A stretch of 64,000 nt of DNA, taken from UBA5189 sp035631615. Lineage in GTDB: Bacteria; Chloroflexota; Limnocylindria; Limnocylindrales; CSP1-4. The notes under the pieces were generated by a model. That model saw only the letters and a program-made list of their open reading frames with translations, searched no databases and had not been told where the DNA came from. A program made the translations under genes and the position numbers. Numbering within the stretch: position 1 is the stretch's first letter; every line of letters begins with the position of its first letter. This document shows, in pieces, positions 17,280 to 26,094 of the stretch. Location: positions 65,249 through 129,248 of the forward strand of contig DASQIK010000016.1 in the NCBI GenBank assembly GCA_035631615.1. The letters are read 5' to 3'.

Positions 17280-17949
17280 AGTTGCTCTGGCCGGCGGTCC
17301 GGTCGCGCCACGTCGTCGGGAGCTCGGCGACCCTCCGATGCGCGAGCGTCGCCTTGACCGTGAGCTCGAGCGCCAGCTCGAAGCCGGCCGTGCTTTCGAT
17401 CGAGACCGACTCGAGGAAGCGGCGGCTGTAGAGCTTGAAGTTGTTCGTCGGGTCGTGGGTGGGGACACGCGCGAACCAGTGGAGCGAGAGCCCCGCCGCG
17501 CGGCTCATGAGTCGCTTCAGGGGTGGACCGCCGATCTGGCGGCCGCCCTTCATGTAGCGCGACGCCGAGACGACGTCGACGCCGCCCTTCGCAAGCGCGA
17601 CCATCCGATCGACCGCACGCGGGTCGTCCGACCCGTCCGCCATCGAGATCAGCACGTACGGCGCGGTCGTTCCGGCGATGCCCGCCTTCATCGCGTTGAG
17701 GACGCCGCGACCGAGGTCGTTGCGCAGTCCGCGGAGGCCCGGGATCTCCGGCGCAAGCCGAGCGACGACCGGGACCGTCGTGTCGCCGTCGAAGTCGTAG
17801 ACGACGACCAGCTCGTGCGGCGTGGTGACCGCACCCGAGAGCGCCCGCAGGACCGGCTCGACCGCCTCGCCCTCGTTGTAGACCGGCAGGATGATTGCGA
17901 GCTCGGGCGCGCCCGGCACCGCGGGGGCGCCGGCCACCTGGTCGCTCAC
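17215..17949 (-). CDS. GT2 glycosyltransferase
   Basis: A 244-residue GT-A enzyme with LAIILPVYNEGEAVEPVL, VVVYDFDGDTT (an unusual replacement of the common DDGSTD), SMADGSDDPRAVDRMV and the basic C-terminal WRDRTAGQSNFKLRKWLP. The last is characteristic of polyprenyl-phosphate glycosyltransferases. The GTG at 17949 overlaps the epimerase stop as GTGA. It is the last gene of a four-gene minus-strand operon that starts with the nucleotide-sugar dehydrogenase. Confidence 0.87.
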   Translation of the reverse strand: MSDQVAGAPAVPGAPELAIILPVYNEGEAVEPVLRALSGAVTTPHELVVVYDFDGDTTVPVVARLAPEIPGLRGLRNDLGRGVLNAMKAGIAGTTAPYVLISMADGSDDPRAVDRMVALAKGGVDVVSASRYMKGGRQIGGPPLKRLMSRAAGLSLHWFARVPTHDPTNNFKLYSRRFLESVSIESTAGFELALELTVKATLAHRRVAELPTTWRDRTAGQSNFKLRKWLPHYLHWYRVAFLRR

Positions 17950-18971
17950 AGGCCCCCCGCGGCGAGCTCCGCGCGGATCCAGGGGATGACCTCGTCGAGC
18001 ATCGTGTCGAGAGTCGTCGTCGCCTCGAAGCCGAGGACCTCGCGCGCCTTGCGGACGTCCGGGACGCGGCGCTGCACGTCGTGCTCGAACGGCGGATCGG
18101 TGACGTAGCGGAACGGCGGCCCGTCGGGCCCGTGGACCTTGCGCCAGATCAGCTCGGCGAGCTCGAGCACCGTTGTCGATGCGGCGGTCGACAGGTTGAA
18201 GTCGTCGTCGATCGCGTTCGGCGACTCCATCGCGAGCCGGATCCCGTGCGCCAGGTCGCCGCCGTAGGTGTAGTGGCGGACCTGGTTGCCCTCGCCGAGG
18301 ATGTGCAGCGGGTCCTGGCCCTGGAGCGCCTTGAGCGCGAGGTCCGGCACGACGTGGGACAGGGCGAGCTTGACATTGCCGCTCATGACGTCGGTGTCGC
18401 GCAGCGCCCGGCGCTCGCCGATGCCCACGCAGTTGAAAGGCCGGACGATCGTGTACGGCAGGTGGAATTGTTCCGCGGCGCCCTTTGCGAAGTACTCGGC
18501 GGCGAGCTTCTGGAAGCCGTACGTCGAGACGGGCGGCGGCGAGGTCAGCTGGGCGCCCTCCGGGGTCGGGAAGACGGTCGCCGACTCGTACACCATGGAC
18601 GAGCTCATCACGACGATGCGCTCGAGCGTGCCACGACGGTGGGCCGCGATCGCAGCGTCGAATGTCGCGGCGAGGATGCGCTCGTTCTCGGCCAGCAGGT
18701 CGTAGGCGAACTCGTGGAAGTAGCTGATCCCGCCGATCATCGCCGCGCTGGCCACGACCTGGTCGCACTCTCGTGCCAGCTCGGTGAGCAGCGCGACGTC
18801 CTTGGCGTCGCCCTCGACGAAGCGATACCGCGGGTGCGCGTCGTACGACTTGGCGACGCGCCCGTACTTGCTGAAGTTGTCGATGCCGACGACCTCGTGC
18901 CCCGCCTCGAGCAGCTCCGGCACGAGGTAGCCGCAGATGAACCCGGCGGCGCCGGTGACCAGGATTCGCAT
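17946..18971 (-). CDS. NAD-dependent epimerase/dehydratase (extended SDR)
   Basis: A 341-residue enzyme with MRILVTGAAGFICGYLV as nucleotide loop, Ser in VVMSSSMVYES and Y/K in STYGFQKLAAEYF. The extended SDR tail includes VRHYTYGGDLAHGIRLAM and RVPDVRKAREVLGFE. It should act on a UDP- or GDP-sugar, as epimerase or dehydratase. The order dehydrogenase-epimerase is common in loci making uronic or amino-uronic acids. Its ATG overlaps the upstream stop by one base (TGATG). Confidence 0.87.
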   Translation of the reverse strand: MRILVTGAAGFICGYLVPELLEAGHEVVGIDNFSKYGRVAKSYDAHPRYRFVEGDAKDVALLTELARECDQVVASAAMIGGISYFHEFAYDLLAENERILAATFDAAIAAHRRGTLERIVVMSSSMVYESATVFPTPEGAQLTSPPPVSTYGFQKLAAEYFAKGAAEQFHLPYTIVRPFNCVGIGERRALRDTDVMSGNVKLALSHVVPDLALKALQGQDPLHILGEGNQVRHYTYGGDLAHGIRLAMESPNAIDDDFNLSTAASTTVLELAELIWRKVHGPDGPPFRYVTDPPFEHDVQRRVPDVRKAREVLGFEATTTLDTMLDEVIPWIRAELAAGGL

Positions 18972-19975
18972 CAGGCGAGGCTCGTTTTCATCGCGGTGGC
19001 GGCGATGCCGGTCGCGCCGGGGGCCGGTGTACCGCCCGACCGCTCGAACGCCTTCGAGGCCGGGCGAATCCCTCGCTCCAGCCATGGTGGGAGGGCACGC
19101 CGGCGCTCGATCAATGTGAGGACCGCGAGCCCCACGACACTGGCGAGCGTCAGGCCGGGGACCGGCAGCGCCCAGAGCACGGCGAGCACCGCTGGCATGA
19201 CCGGGATCGACATGACCTTGTAGATCGGCTGCGCGTACGGCCACAGCACCGGCACGGCGAGCCAGAGGGCGCGGCGCGGGCCGAGCGCGGCGAGCGCGAT
19301 CACCGCGATGGCCATGAGGAGCGGCGCGCCGTAGGTCGAGTCACCGACGTTCTGGCGCGCCAGGTTGGCGCCGATCCCGGGCAGCTCGTCAAGGAACCGC
19401 GCCCAGGGCAGGAAGAGGATGGTCGCCGCGGTCGCGGCCGCAGCCACGACCAGCGCGGTCATGCGCCGTTCGGCGAGGAGTGGCAGGGCCGCGTACGGCT
19501 TCACGAGCACGGCGAGGCCCGCCATGGGAGCGGCGAATCGCGCCTTCGCATCCCGCCCGACGACGAGCAGGCCGAGCACGAGCACCTCCGGATGCCCGAG
19601 CACGATCGCCTCGAACAATGGCGGAAACGCCAGCCAGTACGCGGGCAGGCCGAGACGTCTGATCGCCCAGATCGAGATCGCGAGGTCGATGCCGACCCAC
19701 CCGAACCGCGTGAATTCGTGAGGGAGGAAGGCGAACGGCGCGAATGGCAGGAGCATCGTCGGTGGCCCGGCGAAGATCGCCAGTGGTGGCCCGACCTGCC
19801 ACGGATCGGCGCCGGTCAGCCAGGCACGCGCCGCGTCCGAGTAGATGACGGCATGCGAGCCGAGGATCCCAGGCGCCAGGACGATCACCACGACCGACCA
19901 GGCGCTGCCGATCGCGAAGGTGATCGCCAGTGCGAGGTCCCATGACAGCCGAGGACGGAGTGCGGTGCCGATCAG
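18971..19975 (-). CDS. polytopic membrane protein with probable CTG start
   Basis: A 334-residue membrane protein, paralogous to the product at 9817-10770 (shared AARAWLTGADPW and LWPYAQPIYKVMSIPV-type motifs). The first in-frame ATG, GTG or TTG is GTG 19891, which would cut off the first membrane span. Reading upstream gives a span around SWDLALAITFAIGSAWSVV that aligns with span one of the paralogue. The frame upstream meets the dehydrogenase stop as CTGA, so I infer a CTG start at 19975, matching the NTGA couplings elsewhere. It is probably a GT-C-type enzyme. The exact start is uncertain. Confidence 0.7.
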   Translation of the reverse strand: MIGTALRPRLSWDLALAITFAIGSAWSVVVIVLAPGILGSHAVIYSDAARAWLTGADPWQVGPPLAIFAGPPTMLLPFAPFAFLPHEFTRFGWVGIDLAISIWAIRRLGLPAYWLAFPPLFEAIVLGHPEVLVLGLLVVGRDAKARFAAPMAGLAVLVKPYAALPLLAERRMTALVVAAAATAATILFLPWARFLDELPGIGANLARQNVGDSTYGAPLLMAIAVIALAALGPRRALWLAVPVLWPYAQPIYKVMSIPVMPAVLAVLWALPVPGLTLASVVGLAVLTLIERRRALPPWLERGIRPASKAFERSGGTPAPGATGIAATAMKTSLA

Positions 19976-21171
19976 AGCCGGATCCCTCCGCCGAGCGCGC
20001 CCCAGACGTCGACGACGTCCTTGCCGCCAAGTTCGAGGCCCTTGTACGGCTTATGGGGCGCGCCGAGGATCAGGATGTCGCTCTCGCTGACGACCTGCTC
20101 CAGCGGGATCAGGCGATCGTCGATCACGTACGGGTCGGTGCACAGCACCCGCGCGCCGGCCCAGGTGAGCAGCTTGCGCACCTTGTACGACAACGACGCG
20201 CGCGTGTCGTCCGACTCGGCCTTGAACGCCATGCCGAGGATCCCGATCGTCTTGCCCTGGAGCGATTCGTAGCGACGCTGGAGCGCCGACACGATGTACG
20301 CGGGGAGGCCCTCGTTGACCTGCATCGCGGCCTGGCCCATCGGGAAGTGGTCGGTCGTGAAGGCGGAGAGCTGCATCGTGTCCTTGAACAGGCACGGTCC
20401 CGCGGCGAAGCCCGGGCTGGGCAGGTCGCGGGCCCGCGGGTAATCCTCGCGGATCGCCTGGAGCACGTTGGTGTAGTCCACGCCGGCTTGGTCCGCGATC
20501 ATGAGGAACTGGTTCGCGACCGCGAATTTCAGGTAGCGCCACGTGTTCGTGAACAGCTTCGCGAGCTCGGCCTCCTTCGACGACGTTCGGATCGTCTTGG
20601 AGCCGAGGCGCGTGAACAGCTCCGCGGCGCGCAGCGCGGCGCGATCATCGTCGGCGCCGACGATCTGGGGCAGCGTGTGCAGCTCCTCGAGCGCGTAGCC
20701 CTCGGCGATCCGCTCCGGGCAGAACGCCACGTCGACCGTGCAGCCACGTTCGGCAAGCTGCTGCCCCACGTAGACCGTCGTGCCCGGATAGACGGTGCTC
20801 CGCAGAACCACGAGTGCTCCCTCGCGGAGATGCGGCGCGATCTCGGACACGGTGCGCTCGAAGATCGTCATCGATGGCCCGTGGAATTCGTCCACCGGCG
20901 TTCCGACGACGACCACGACGCGGTCCGTCCGCTGCAGCATCCGCGGGTCGCTGTCGAACGTGAGCCGGCCGGTGGCGAGGACCTCGGGGAGCAGCTTGTC
21001 GGCGCCCGACTCACGGAACGGCATCGAGCCGCCGGCGATGCGCTCGATGGTCGACTTGTTGATGTCGTAGATGCCGACTCGCCACCCCGTCTCGGCAAAC
21101 GCGAGGCTCAGGGGCAGGCCGACATGGCCGCCGCCGCCGAGCACGACGAGATCGAGATCCGACTCCAGCAT
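19972..21171 (-). CDS. nucleotide-sugar dehydrogenase (WecC/UDP-ManNAc dehydrogenase type)
   Basis: A 399-residue four-electron oxidoreductase of the UDP-glucose/GDP-mannose dehydrogenase family. It has VVLGGGGHVGLPLSLAFA as NAD loop, VVLRSTVYPGTT, FCPERIAEGYALEELHTLPQ (the FCPER-AEG motif of the WecC branch), TNTWRYLKFAVANQF, and the catalytic Cys in GPCLFKDT. The last normally reads GPCLGKD. It oxidises C6 of a nucleotide sugar to a uronate with two NAD+. The ATG at 21171 is eight bases after TAGAGT and leads the operon. The longer GTG start at 21198 would lie upstream of that box. Confidence 0.9.
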   Translation of the reverse strand: MLESDLDLVVLGGGGHVGLPLSLAFAETGWRVGIYDINKSTIERIAGGSMPFRESGADKLLPEVLATGRLTFDSDPRMLQRTDRVVVVVGTPVDEFHGPSMTIFERTVSEIAPHLREGALVVLRSTVYPGTTVYVGQQLAERGCTVDVAFCPERIAEGYALEELHTLPQIVGADDDRAALRAAELFTRLGSKTIRTSSKEAELAKLFTNTWRYLKFAVANQFLMIADQAGVDYTNVLQAIREDYPRARDLPSPGFAAGPCLFKDTMQLSAFTTDHFPMGQAAMQVNEGLPAYIVSALQRRYESLQGKTIGILGMAFKAESDDTRASLSYKVRKLLTWAGARVLCTDPYVIDDRLIPLEQVVSESDILILGAPHKPYKGLELGGKDVVDVWGALGGGIRL

Positions 21172-21179
21172 CGGGTTGG

Positions 21180-21185
21180 ACTCTA
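21180..21185 (-). promoter_or_regulatory. -10 box of the nucleotide-sugar dehydrogenase operon
   Basis: TAGAGT, eight bases before ATG 21171. Confidence 0.5.
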
Positions 21186-21261
21186 GCAGTTGGGACACGT
21201 CGTCGACGATGGCACATAGGTGAGGGCAGGTGCTGAAAACGCGGGTCTGGACGTGTCCCCC

Positions 21262-21267
21262 TACTCT
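21262..21267 (+). promoter_or_regulatory. -10 box of the GT87 gene at 21277
   Basis: TACTCT, nine bases before GTG 21277. Confidence 0.5.
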
Positions 21268-21276
21268 GTACGACCC

Positions 21277-22245
21277 GTGACTCGACTGCGAACCTTCACC
21301 CGACCCACCGCGTTCCGGACGCTCGATCGCCTGCTCGCTCGCTTGCCCGAGCCCGTCGAGGCGCGCGTTCGGGATCGGCTCGGCCTCGACCTGTTCGTGG
21401 TCGTGGCGGTCGTGGTGGTCGCGCTGCGGCTGTTCAACCGTACCCCGTGGACGCCGGTCGTGCTCGACATGCACACGTACTGGGCCACGGGAGCGGGAAT
21501 CAGCTACGTCAATTCGAATCCATACGCGATCGGCGCCTACCTCTACGCGCCGGCGTTCGCCCAGCTGCTGTACCCGCTGACCACCCTGCCGTGGCCGTGG
21601 TTCGCCGCGCTCTGGACCGCGGCGATCGCGGCGGTCTACATCTGGCTCGTCGGGCGCTGGGCGTTCCCGATCCTGCTGCTCACGGGGGCGGTCGCGCTCG
21701 AGCTGTACCTGGGCCAGATCGACGTGTTCATCGCGGCGGCGATCGTCATCGGCTTCCGGTACCCGGTCGCGTGGGCCTTCCCGCTGCTGACGAAGGTCGC
21801 GCCGGGCATCGGCCTGCTCTGGTTCCTGTTCCGGCGGGAGTGGCGGAATCTCGCCATCGCGGTGACCGCGACGGTCGCACTGGCGGGTGTCTCGGCGTGG
21901 CTCGCGCCGAACCTGTGGCACGAGTGGTACGACCTCCTCCGCCGCAGCATCATGGACAGGCAGGTCGTCGAGGGCGCGTACCTGGGCATTCCGGTGTGGC
22001 TGCGTCTCCCGTTCGCCGTCGCGATCATCTTCTGGGGCGCCCGCACGTCCCGGCACTGGACCGTCCCGGTCGCGGTCCTCCTCGCCATGCCGATCCTCTG
22101 GATCAACGTCTTCACCCTGCTCCTCGCGGCCGTGCCGCTGCGCGAGGAGTTCGGCCTCACGCCCGCACGCGCCTGGCTCCTGCGCGAGCGCCTCCTCCCC
22201 GACGCCCTCAAGCCCAAGCCCACGGTGGCCCCACAGGCCGGCTGA
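21277..22245 (+). CDS. GT87 (DUF2029)-type membrane glycosyltransferase
   Basis: A 322-residue polytopic protein, shorter than the other two GT87-like proteins here. After the first span it has VLDMHTYWATGAGISYVNS and IGAYLYAPAFAQLLYPL, a YAPAF variant of the YPPPF motif. WAFPLLTKVAPGIGLLWFLF occupies the conserved central position. The GTG at 21277 was chosen over 21220 by its -10 box. It is divergent from the dehydrogenase operon and stands alone, followed by a palindrome-ended repeat element. Confidence 0.8.
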   Translation: MTRLRTFTRPTAFRTLDRLLARLPEPVEARVRDRLGLDLFVVVAVVVVALRLFNRTPWTPVVLDMHTYWATGAGISYVNSNPYAIGAYLYAPAFAQLLYPLTTLPWPWFAALWTAAIAAVYIWLVGRWAFPILLLTGAVALELYLGQIDVFIAAAIVIGFRYPVAWAFPLLTKVAPGIGLLWFLFRREWRNLAIAVTATVALAGVSAWLAPNLWHEWYDLLRRSIMDRQVVEGAYLGIPVWLRLPFAVAIIFWGARTSRHWTVPVAVLLAMPILWINVFTLLLAAVPLREEFGLTPARAWLLRERLLPDALKPKPTVAPQAG

Positions 22246-22360
22246 CCTCCGGGAGCGGCCCCTCGCTCCCGCCCGCTTGCCCGGGGCGCCGTCCGCGGTG
22301 AACGTCCGCGGCCATTCGGTCGCGCCAAGCCCGTGTTCGATCCACAGATCGCCGGCGAAT

Positions 22361-22562
22361 GGTCACGCGGTGACCTTTTTCCGCGTTTCTCCGGGGATTT
22401 GGCCGACCGATGGCCGTCCCATCAGCCCATGACTCGCGCGCCTCGCCGCATCCCGCGTTCGCCAAGCTCGAAGCGACGTCGCGGATCTGCCGTTGGCGGG
22501 CAGCAGCCGACGCCGCCCGGCGAAGTCGGCCGGGAATCCCCGGAAAAGGTCACGTGGTGACC
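22361..22562. mobile_element. MITE/REP-like element, copy B
   Basis: A 202-bp stretch with the 15-bp palindrome GGTCACGCGGTGACC at the left end (22361-22375) and GGTCACGTGGTGACC at the right end (22548-22562). The palindromes are extended inward by inverted CTTTTTCC...CCGGGGATTT and AATCCCCGGAAAAG arms, and then by GGCCGACC and GTCGGCC. The interior is unrelated to copy A. It carries no ORF of its own. Confidence 0.65.
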
Positions 22563-22615
22563 ACCCGGCGGCTTTCCGTCTCCACAACGCCGTGGATCGT
22601 CGAACCCGTGGCCTG

Positions 22616-22621
22616 TACCGT
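22616..22621 (+). promoter_or_regulatory. -10 box of the membrane protein at 22629
   Basis: TACCGT, seven bases before ATG 22629 and 54 bases to the right of element B. Confidence 0.6.
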
Positions 22622-22628
22622 TCGCTCG

Positions 22629-24218
22629 ATGGCAGCCGCGAAGCAGCCCCGAAGCGCGCGCGCTGCCGGCCTGTCGCTCGCCGAGCTGTGGATGTTCCTC
22701 GGCGTAGCCCTGCCGACGCTCGCCGCACTCCTCGTCCCGATGCCGTCCGTCGACCTGGCGTACCAGCTGCGTGCCGGCGCGGGGATCCTCGCCGGCCACG
22801 GCATCCCGGCCACGGACACGTGGACGTTCACGATCGCCGGCGCGCCGTGGCTCGACCAGCAGTGGGGTGCGCAGGTGCTCCTCGCCGCGGTGTACCAGGC
22901 CGCGGGCTGGACCGGCCTTGCCCTGCTTCGCGCGGCACTCGTCGGCGCCACGTTCTGGCTGGTCATGGCGACGCTTCGATCGATGGGCTGTGCCGCCCGA
23001 CCGGCCGCGCTCCTGGCGCTCGGCGGCTTTGTCGTCGCGGCGCCCGCGCTCGCGCTCCGGCCGCAGCTCTTCACGATCGTCCTGTTCGCTGCGGCGCTCG
23101 CGATCCTCGCGGACCGTGCCCGGCACCCGAGACGTCTCCTCCTCCTGCCGCTGATGGCGGTCGCCTGGGCGAACCTCCACGGCAGCTTCCCGCTCATCGT
23201 CGTGGTGCTCGGGCTCGGCTGGGCGGACGAGATCGGCCGCGTGCTCGTGGCGCGCGCCGCGATCCGACCCGGCCACGGCCCCGGCCGCGCGTCGGCGGCG
23301 ATCCGCGGCTCGACCGGCCTCGCCCTCCTCGCGGCCATCTCGGCGCTGGCGACGCTCGCGACCCCGTTCGGCATCGACGCGTGGCGGTACGTCGAGCACC
23401 TCGCGGCAGATCCCTCGGTGACGTCCGCGGTGAGCGAGTGGCGCCCGCCGTCACCAACCGACCCGACCGGCGCGATCTTCTACATCTCGCTGCTGATCGC
23501 GGTGGTAATCGTCGTGCTCCGCGTCCGAGCCGATCGCAACCGCGTCGTGCCGGCGACGTTCGCCCCGATCGCAACGCTCCTGGTATTCGGCGTCCTCGGC
23601 GTGGTGACCGCCCGCGGCCTCGCGTGGTGGGCGCTGGTCCTGCCGATCTCCGCGTCGGCCCTCACCCACGATGGCAGCCTCGCGCGGTTCCTGCCGCGGC
23701 GCCTCGGCGTCCTGCGCACGCTGTTCACCGGCCCCAGCGTCCAGTCGCTCGCGCGCCAGAACCGACCCTCCCAGCTGAACACGATCGTGGCACTGCTGCT
23801 GATCCTCGTCGGCATTGGCCTGCTGCCCGCCTGGCGCCCGATCGGCCCGGCCGGCGTCCCGACCGGAGTCCTGAGCTATGCGCCCCAGGGCATCGCGGCC
23901 AAGCTCGACGCCTACGCCCGCGCGCGCATGCCGATCGGCCTGGTCCGTATTTGGGTGCCGCAGTCATGGGGATCGTGGATCGAGTTTGCGGCGCCCGACG
24001 CGCTCGTCTCGGTCGACTCGCGCATCGAGCTGTACCCGCCCGACATCTGGATTTCCATCGGAACGGTCGCCGCGGGAGGACTGCGTTCGACGACGACGCT
24101 CAGCAGCTATCACGCGAACGTCGTGGTGGTACCCGCGGGTCAGGATTTCTCGGGCTCGAGCGCCTGGGCCATGATCTACCAGGACGCCGACGGCTCGATC
24201 TGGGCGACTGGGCCTTGA
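22629..24218 (+). CDS. large polytopic membrane protein
   Basis: A 529-residue protein with about eleven to twelve membrane spans and a C-terminal soluble domain of about 110 residues. The first luminal loop reads VDLAYQLRAGAGILAGHG, then WTFTIAGAPWLDQQWGAQ. This layout, an acidic residue soon after span one and an aromatic W-x-x-QQW motif, occurs in uncharacterised actinobacterial and Chloroflexota proteins resembling GT-C enzymes. The C-terminal domain includes PQSWGSWIEFAAPDALVSVD. I cannot assign a substrate. The ATG at 22629 was chosen over upstream starts lying inside the repeat element. Confidence 0.75.
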   Translation: MAAAKQPRSARAAGLSLAELWMFLGVALPTLAALLVPMPSVDLAYQLRAGAGILAGHGIPATDTWTFTIAGAPWLDQQWGAQVLLAAVYQAAGWTGLALLRAALVGATFWLVMATLRSMGCAARPAALLALGGFVVAAPALALRPQLFTIVLFAAALAILADRARHPRRLLLLPLMAVAWANLHGSFPLIVVVLGLGWADEIGRVLVARAAIRPGHGPGRASAAIRGSTGLALLAAISALATLATPFGIDAWRYVEHLAADPSVTSAVSEWRPPSPTDPTGAIFYISLLIAVVIVVLRVRADRNRVVPATFAPIATLLVFGVLGVVTARGLAWWALVLPISASALTHDGSLARFLPRRLGVLRTLFTGPSVQSLARQNRPSQLNTIVALLLILVGIGLLPAWRPIGPAGVPTGVLSYAPQGIAAKLDAYARARMPIGLVRIWVPQSWGSWIEFAAPDALVSVDSRIELYPPDIWISIGTVAAGGLRSTTTLSSYHANVVVVPAGQDFSGSSAWAMIYQDADGSIWATGP

Positions 24219-24255
24219 ACCTCGCCACCACGGCTGCCGCCCCGGATGGTTGACG

Positions 24256-25329
24256 CTACGGGCGGTAGCTGTGCCAGTAGCGCTCGGCGGCGCCGTTGAC
24301 CTTGCCGACCGTGCCGATGGCGTTGGCGAACTGCCGGACGCCCTGGGCCATCGGCTGCTCACCGCCGAAGAGCCGGTCGAGCTGGCTGTCGTACATGGCG
24401 ATGCCGCGGACCTTGCGCTCGAGCTGATCGGAGATGTCCGCGTAGCGCGGGGTGAGGTAGGTGCCCTCGGGGATGCCCTCGAGTGCGGACCTGGGCAGCT
24501 CCTCGATCGACTGGAACCCGGTCCACCACGCGTACGGAAAGTCCTCGTAGAACACGACCTTGCCCGCCCACTCCGGGCCGGGCATGACCCAGGAGCGAGA
24601 TTCGGCAAGGAGCGAGACGCCCGCTTCGCGACACAGCTGGTGATCCACGTGGTTGCCGACCGCGAGCGGGAAGTACACCGACTGCGGCTCGAGCCGGGCG
24701 ATCTCTCGCCGGAGGATCCCCACCGGCGCCCTGTCGTCCTCCCGAACCGCACCGAGCAGCTGCTCGTCGCCCTCGTAGCCGCGGAAGACCGCGTCGGCCA
24801 GGTCGAGGAACACCACGGACGCCTCGGCAAAGTACGCGTAGCGCTCGTCCTCGACGCGGCGCCTGGCGACGATCTCGCCGGCCGACGCGGCCTCGAGCAG
24901 GTCGTCGGTGTAGAGGGCGCCCTGCGTCGAGACGTCATCCATGACCGCCTGGCCCGCGAGCGACTTGTTGCGGATGCTCGCCCGGCGGTACCACGAGGCG
25001 CGCTGCCAGAACCGCTTGGCGGACGCGTCGGCGTCGGACTGGGTCGCCTCGAGCCGATCGTCGTCGGCCGACCAGGGCGCGTCGTCGCCGGGCTCGTCGG
25101 CGCGGATGCTCGACCGGTTGAACGCCTCGGTCGCGGGCCACAGCGTCTTCGTCCCGAACCCGAGCGCCTCGCGCTGGTAGGTCGTCAGGCCGCCCGACCC
25201 GTTCGTCGCGCTGCCAGAGAAGACGGTCAGGATCGTGACGTTCTGGCCGAGCTCGCGCAGGCTCGCGATCAGGCCGCCGCACGAGAGTGCGACGTCGTCG
25301 GGATGGGGGGCGACGAACACGTGGGCCAT
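24256..25329 (-). CDS. PIG-L family deacetylase
   Basis: A 357-residue zinc-dependent LmbE/PIG-L amidohydrolase. The N-terminal APHPDDVALSCGG gives the metal-binding H-P-D-D; the third ligand is in VGNHVDHQL. Relatives deacetylate N-acetyl groups of GlcNAc-containing lipids, mycothiol or bacillithiol precursors and polysaccharides. A central insertion of about 80 acidic and Arg-rich residues makes it longer than the usual 230-300. Given the surrounding glycan genes, deacetylation of a surface sugar is the best guess. It is convergent to the gene at 22629. Confidence 0.88.
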   Translation of the reverse strand: MAHVFVAPHPDDVALSCGGLIASLRELGQNVTILTVFSGSATNGSGGLTTYQREALGFGTKTLWPATEAFNRSSIRADEPGDDAPWSADDDRLEATQSDADASAKRFWQRASWYRRASIRNKSLAGQAVMDDVSTQGALYTDDLLEAASAGEIVARRRVEDERYAYFAEASVVFLDLADAVFRGYEGDEQLLGAVREDDRAPVGILRREIARLEPQSVYFPLAVGNHVDHQLCREAGVSLLAESRSWVMPGPEWAGKVVFYEDFPYAWWTGFQSIEELPRSALEGIPEGTYLTPRYADISDQLERKVRGIAMYDSQLDRLFGGEQPMAQGVRQFANAIGTVGKVNGAAERYWHSYRP

Positions 25330-25338
25330 CGGCGACCG

Positions 25339-25344
25339 AGTATA
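25339..25344 (-). promoter_or_regulatory. -10 box of the PIG-L gene
   Basis: TATACT, nine bases before ATG 25329. Confidence 0.65.
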
Positions 25345-25369
25345 CCGACGGTCGATGCGCCGGCCGACC

Positions 25370-26053
25370 CTACCCGGGCCAGCCCGCCTCGCCAACGAGC
25401 GGCACGAACACGACGGGGCCGTCGGACCATTCGGTCCAGTCCGCCGCCGATCGACGCTCGACGACCACCAGCTCCTGCCGCTCGCGCGACCCAACCGGGA
25501 TCACCAGCCGCGCCCCGACCGCGAGCTGCTCGCGCAGCGGATCCGGGATGGACGGCCCCGCCGCGGTCACCACGATGCCGTCCCACGGCGCTCCATCCAG
25601 CTCGCCCAGCGACCCATCGCCGACCCGCAGGTCAACGCCCCTGACCCCGAGGCCCGCGAGCCGCTCGCGCGCCTCGTCGCTCAACGCCTGATGGCGCTCG
25701 ATCGACGTCACCGCCGCCCCGAGCCATGCCAGCACCGCCGCCTGGTACCCGGAGCCGGTGCCGACCTCGAGGATCCGGTCCGCAGCCTCGACCTCGAGCA
25801 GCTCGGTCATGCGCGCGACCATGTACGGCTGGCTGATCGTCTGGCCGGCATCGATCGGCAGCGCACGGTCGTCGTACGCCAACGAGGTGGGCACGCCCGG
25901 CACGAATGCCTCGCGCGGGATCGCCGCCATCGCCTCGAGGACGCGCTGGTCGCGGATGCCGCGTCGCTCGAGCTGCCCCGCGACCATGTCCGCCCTGGCG
26001 CGCCGGGATCCCGAATCGGGCTCGCGCGATCGACGACCGAACGGCAGTCGCAC
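25370..26053 (-). CDS. pcm: protein-L-isoaspartate O-methyltransferase
   Basis: A 227-residue SAM-dependent methyltransferase that starts repair of isoaspartyl residues in aged proteins. The Pcm hallmarks are present: AYDDRALPIDAGQTISQPYMV, ILEVGTGSGYQAAVLAWLG as SAM motif I, SIERHQAL, VGDGSLGELDGAPWDGIVVTAA, and IPVGSRERQELVVVER. The length is normal. The GTG at 26053 is placed six bases after TATCCT. Confidence 0.93.
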   Translation of the reverse strand: MRLPFGRRSREPDSGSRRARADMVAGQLERRGIRDQRVLEAMAAIPREAFVPGVPTSLAYDDRALPIDAGQTISQPYMVARMTELLEVEAADRILEVGTGSGYQAAVLAWLGAAVTSIERHQALSDEARERLAGLGVRGVDLRVGDGSLGELDGAPWDGIVVTAAGPSIPDPLREQLAVGARLVIPVGSRERQELVVVERRSAADWTEWSDGPVVFVPLVGEAGWPG

Positions 26054-26059
26054 CAGCCG

Positions 26060-26065
26060 AGGATA
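26060..26065 (-). promoter_or_regulatory. -10 box of pcm
   Basis: TATCCT, six bases before GTG 26053; the same hexamer and gap as at hutH. Confidence 0.65.
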
Positions 26066-26094
26066 CGCCCGGCCCCCACGGGCCGGACCCGACG

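Larger units (their letters stand above)
22246..22628. other. intergenic region with repeat element
   Basis: No gene is supported. It contains the 22361-22562 element and, at its right edge, the -10 box for the next gene. Confidence 0.7.

Noticed and set aside
18971..19891. Membrane protein starting at GTG 19891.
   Set aside because: It would lack the first membrane span seen in its paralogue and leave an 80-base untranslated gap inside a tightly coupled operon.
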